DNA from: Neostapfia colusana
Taxonomy: Eukaryota > Streptophyta > Magnoliopsida > Poales > Poaceae
NCBI GenBank assembly: GCA_030760725.1
Contig: JASWHV010000017.1
Coordinates: forward strand, 6,364,959-6,428,958
Direction: 5' to 3'
DNA length: 64,000 nt
Shown: positions 62,518 to 64,000 of the stretch, in pieces
Position numbering within the stretch: the stretch's first letter is position 1
Layout of the letters: every line of letters begins with the position of its first letter
Translations under genes and position numbers: made by a program
Notes under the pieces: model-generated
The model's input: the letters and a program-made list of their open reading frames with translations, nothing else
The model's database searches: none
What the model was told of the DNA's origin: nothing

Positions 62518-62524
62518 TATATAT
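62518..62524 (+). promoter_or_regulatory. TATA box of the PLAT gene
   Basis: TATATAT lies 108 bp before the PLAT start codon, on the same strand. Confidence 0.55.
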
Positions 62525-62631
62525 CAATCACCCTTTGCGGGGGAACACGCCCTGTCCAGCTCAAAGAAAGCGTCCACAGATCCAAAAGTCCAATCCGGAG
62601 CGCGAGGCGGTAGTCTGGTTCTTGAAGCGCC

Positions 62632-63304
62632 ATGGCGACGGCTCACGAGTTGATGTCCTTCGCTGCCTTCATTTCCTTCGTGATCCTGGTACGTTTTACC
62701 CTCTCGCGTTGCCCGTCATATATAACGTCTTAGTTAACTAGCCTCGATCGCGTCATTGACTTGACTTTCGTCGTCGCCGTTACGCTCACAGGCCGCCGGA
62801 TCAAGATCGCCGGCGGACACGCAGGCGGTGGCGGCGCCGACGCAGGGCTTGCCGGTGGGCGCGGCGAGCTACGACGACTGCGTGTACACGGTCTACGTGG
62901 AGACCGGGTCGATCTGGAAGGCCGGCACGGACGCCGTGATCGGGCTCACGCTCCGGGGCGCCGACGGCCACGGCTTCACAGTCGAGGACCTGGCACGGTG
63001 GGGCGGGCTCATGGGCGCCGGCTACGACTACTACGAGCGCGGCAACGTGGACATCTTCAGCGGGCGCGCCCCCTGCCTGGCGTCCCCGCCGTGCGGGATG
63101 AACCTCACCTCCGACGGCTCCGGCGACCACCACGGCTGGTACTGCAAGTCCGTCGAGGTCACCGCCGCGCGGCAGCACTCCCCCTGCGCCAAGGCCGAGT
63201 TCGGCGTCGAGCAGTGGCTCGCCAGGGACGCGCCGCCGTACCAGCTCTACGCCGAGCGGAGCGTCTGCGCCAAGAGCGAGCAGGGTGGCGCCGCCGAGGA
63301 GTGA
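62632..63304 (+). CDS. PLAT/LH2-domain protein (PLAT1-like)
   Basis: Plant PLAT-only protein; the family is ER-associated or secreted and linked to abiotic stress tolerance and defence. Two exons: 62632-62688 (19 codons) and 62792-63304, phase 0; 189 residues. The N-terminus MATAHELMSFAAFISFVILA is a signal peptide. The PLAT beta-sandwich covers about 50-150: VYTVYVETGSIWKAGTDAVI, GADGHGFTVEDLARWGGLMG, YDYYERGNVDIFSG. The domain contains several cysteines (CLASPPC, WYCKS) that could form disulfides. The C-terminus is acidic (GGAAEE). The protein probably binds a lipid or membrane partner; the ligand is not evident. Confidence 0.92.
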
Positions 63305-64000
63305 GGAGGAGGGACTCTTTGCTCCGGTCTCGTGCTAACTTTTCTTGTGCTCTGTGGCAGTGCTCCGAGACGTTCGACCGCGTCGCAGCAGAAATAAAAA
63401 ACTACTCCAGGACACGTTCGTCTGAGCAACCTATGCGCTGTATGCATGACACGCGCACACGCACGCAGGACCCATTGTAAAATATGGAGCGACAGCGACT
63501 AATTCCCATCACCCCGTAGACCACAGACACTTGTGCGTATCCTCGTTTCGCCTCGTGTCTCGCCTACAGCTGCTGGCCGAGGCAATTCAATTCTTAGCCT
63601 GGATAATTCCTCCATCGCTGTGGCCTCGCCTAATGTCACCGTCCTCGCCAACTACTCCGGGCACTTGCCGGCACGCCGCATCATGTCACCCAAATTGATC
63701 ACCGGAAACGCTTCGCCCCACGACGGTCGACGGCAACAGCCTTGGCCGTTTGTCTAACCAGACGTCGAAAACTGGGCTGATGAGGACGGCTTAAAAAAAA
63801 TGTCGAAACTCGTGGGTTCTCCACGTACGGACCAGTGATAGTGAACGTGACAAGCAAACAGCACGGCCGGAACGCTGACGGACAAGTGAAACCTCTTAGT
63901 TTGACTTGCGCAGTTGGTGTTTCACGTGCCCGCGCCGGTGTTTCTCGGCACTTGCTCGGCCTCCGTGTCTCGTTGGGCCTTTTGCCCCGACCGCGAGCGC
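63305..64000. other. PLAT 3' region and downstream intergenic DNA
   Basis: The first 100-200 bp probably form the PLAT 3' UTR. Beyond that I see no gene; the short frames have no recognisable product. Confidence 0.45.

Noticed and set aside
1..64000. CRISPR arrays, operons, bacterial mobile elements or phage genes
   Set aside because: None seen; spliced genes, plant transposons and pol III features show that this is plant nuclear DNA.

Overview
This is a stretch of nuclear DNA from a grass (Poaceae), most likely a panicoid-type genome. The evidence is split genes with GT-AG introns and GC-rich monocot-style exons, Stowaway and Tourist MITEs, hAT elements, Au-type SINEs, plant RTE-clade LINEs, an LTR of gypsy style, and proteins that read like rice, sorghum or maize orthologues. 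There are no operons. Genes are independent units 1-10 kb apart, and most lie on the minus strand. The species call is inference.

Layout: 1-5.2 kb holds repeats only (Tourist MITE, degenerate telomere-like repeats). 5.25-6.6 kb: plastid ribosomal protein PSRP3 (-). 7.27-9.14 kb: MIXTA/MYB16-type R2R3-MYB (-). 9.2-18.9 kb: gene-poor, with Stowaway MITEs, a tRNA-Trp-like relic with a 31-bp tandem repeat, and an AT-rich 60-bp tandem repeat. 18.93-20.14 kb: NAC transcription factor with a miR164 target site (-). 23.8-26.0 kb: five phase-consistent exons of a gene I cannot identify, with one in-frame stop and a hAT element in an intron. 26.2-32.5 kb: two RTE LINEs head to head, one full length with an 18-bp target duplication, the other 5'-truncated. 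32.77-34.8 kb: CNX3, molybdenum cofactor synthesis (-). 35.19-36.0 kb: Casparian strip membrane protein (-). 37.65-37.82 kb: a 53-residue two-pass membrane protein (+). 38.87-40.45 kb: AVT1-like vacuolar amino acid transporter with a 1-bp frameshift (-). 41.4-43.95 kb: a MITE and a probable solo LTR. 45.44-49.85 kb: divergent GET3/ArsA-type ATPase with a hAT element in an intron (-). 49.96 kb: tRNA-Leu(CAG) (+). 50.88-51.17 kb: broken RPL34 fragment (-). 52.78-53.11 kb: CLE45-like peptide hormone precursor (+). 53.66-56.34 kb: mitochondrial lipoyl synthase LIP1 (-). 57.46-62.06 kb: ERGIC3/Erv46 cargo receptor, 13 exons (-). 62.63-63.3 kb: PLAT-domain secreted or ER protein (+).

The genes do not form one pathway. 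Two mitochondrial cofactor enzymes (CNX3 and LIP1) both depend on iron-sulfur chemistry at the pathway level, but they are 20 kb apart and I see no functional linkage. The most notable points are the CLE45-like peptide with its signature intact, the miR164 site in the NAC gene, the uncharacterised exon chain at 24-26 kb, the frameshift in the otherwise intact AVT1 gene, and the long inverted RTE pair, which could form a double-stranded RNA if read through. All exon structures were read by eye from splice sites, frame and family knowledge; none was aligned to a database.
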